Source of the DNA: a virus
Virus record (IMG/VR): IMGVR_UViG_3300020405_000561
Coordinates: 1 to 25,489 of that record
DNA length: 25,489 bases
Strand: one strand, 5' to 3'
Shown here piece after piece: positions 25,272 through 25,489 of this stretch. The notes beneath the pieces were generated by a model. The model was not told the DNA's origin. It was given only the letters and a program-made list of their open reading frames with translations, and searched no databases. Each line of letters opens with the position of its first letter. The stretch's first letter is position 1. The translations under genes and the position numbers were made by a program.

Positions 25272-25300
25272 GGGTGTATGGAGGGTGTGGGCGTAGAGGG
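25272..25300 (+). other. Possible G-quadruplex
   Basis: Four GGG tracts at 25272, 25283, 25289 and 25298 are separated by loops of 8, 3 and 6 bases on the plus strand. The first loop is slightly longer than the usual limit. It sits in a G-rich, C-poor stretch. Confidence 0.35.
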
Positions 25301-25346
25301 AATAGAGGAAAAAGACGCTGACGCGGTAGTGAGGTGTTTGGTCGTT

Positions 25347-25405
25347 TCGCCGATAAGGTTTGTGGTTAGCAAGTTCCTTGTCGGCGACCACGGAGCGATC
25401 CGTGG
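25347..25405 (+). other. Two adjacent strong hairpins
   Basis: The first stem pairs TCGCCGATAAGG (25347-25358) with CCTTGTCGGCGA (25376-25387) across a 17-base loop: 12 pairs with one G-U wobble when read as plus-strand RNA, but a C-A mismatch on the minus strand. Directly after it, CCACGGA (25388-25394) pairs with TCCGTGG (25399-25405) around GCGA, a GNRA tetraloop on the plus strand only. A plus-strand RNA element is therefore favoured. A run of A, not T, follows, so it is not a normal terminator. Confidence 0.5.
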
Positions 25406-25412
25406 ACGATCG

Positions 25413-25480
25413 AAAAAAAAAAAAATAGTTGGGTTGAAAAAAAATAGCAACCTAAAAGAAAGGAAAAAAAATCAAAAAAA
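25413..25480. other. A-tract cluster at the window edge
   Basis: Four A-runs of 13, 8, 8 and 7 bases start at 25413, 25437, 25464 and 25474 on the plus strand. Between the first and third, GGTTG (25432-25436) and CAACC (25448-25452) can form a small stem. Spacing is not regular enough to claim phased bending. Confidence 0.55.
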
Positions 25481-25489
25481 TATGCTTAG

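Larger units (their letters stand above)
24797..25489. other. Non-coding right end of about 690 bp
   Basis: No reading frame here looks like a gene; the longest candidates, at 25118-25450 minus and 24865-25068 plus, have low-complexity or RNA-like translations. The stretch contains the structured RNA candidate near the operon, then a C/A-rich, G-poor plus strand (about 25100-25200), a G-rich, C-poor plus strand (about 25240-25345), two hairpins and a final A-tract region. The change in strand composition would fit a divergent intergenic region with plus-strand genes further right, but none is visible. Confidence 0.6.

Noticed and set aside
25388-25425. Hairpin plus A13/T13 as an intrinsic terminator
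   Set aside because: On the plus strand the hairpin is followed by A, and on the minus strand the T-run comes before the hairpin, so neither strand has the needed order.
25118-25450. A 110-codon minus-strand frame starting MLFFFNPTIFFFF
   Set aside because: Its Phe runs come from the T-tracts, it covers hairpins with plus-strand RNA features, and it lacks any known motif or coupling.
1-25489. CRISPR array, insertion sequence or direct terminal repeats
   Set aside because: No spaced direct repeats of the right length, no transposase, and no similarity between the two window ends were seen.

Overview
The window is part of the genome of a tailed double-stranded DNA bacteriophage (Caudoviricetes). 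Every credible gene lies on the minus strand and reads from right to left as one uninterrupted late (virion and lysis) operon covering about positions 24796 to 1. The anchors are a large terminase subunit, a portal protein, receptor-binding and fibre-type proteins and a small two-helix holin. I see no integrase, repressor or replication gene. Several small proteins resemble families I know from marine phages. The r1t-like holin and sequence idioms in the large internal proteins recall phages of Actinobacteria. The best guess is an aquatic phage of an actinobacterial host, but the host is inference only. Base composition is AT-rich, with an obvious GC-rich island in the 5' part of the terminase gene.

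Layout in direction of transcription. (1) 25489-24797 is about 690 bp without a credible gene. It holds a compact set of stems that looks like a structured RNA on the minus strand (24862-25091), a purine-rich plus-strand stretch with a possible G-quadruplex, two stacked plus-strand hairpins (25347-25405) and a run of A-tracts at the window edge. (2) 24796-20627 carries a possible 8-codon leader peptide and seven genes for small structural, fibre and adhesin proteins. These include an Fn3 plus glycine-rich adhesin, a tryptophan-rich marine-phage protein, a protein made of eight 20-residue repeats, and an Ig-like protein. (3) 20613-16683 carries a terminase with a small-terminase-like helix-turn-helix fused to its N terminus, the portal protein and a short Pro/Thr-rich protein. 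(4) 16690-375 carries five large proteins of 2734, 774, 928, 552 and 448 residues. They have the character of internal (ejection) virion proteins and fill about 64% of the window. (5) 382-1 carries a lysine-rich 27-residue peptide, the holin and an open-ended small gene.

The genes are packed to the limit. Ten junctions, including that of the leader peptide, use a one-base stop/start overlap (TAATG or TGATG), and several others overlap by 4 to 8 bases. The operon is probably translated by coupled reinitiation. Terminase and portal package the DNA, the large proteins are probably packed in or near the portal and ejected with the genome, the fibre group recognises the host, and the holin ends the cycle. 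The major capsid protein is not in the window. The least explained parts are the non-coding right end, the giant 2734-residue protein and the chimeric terminase gene.
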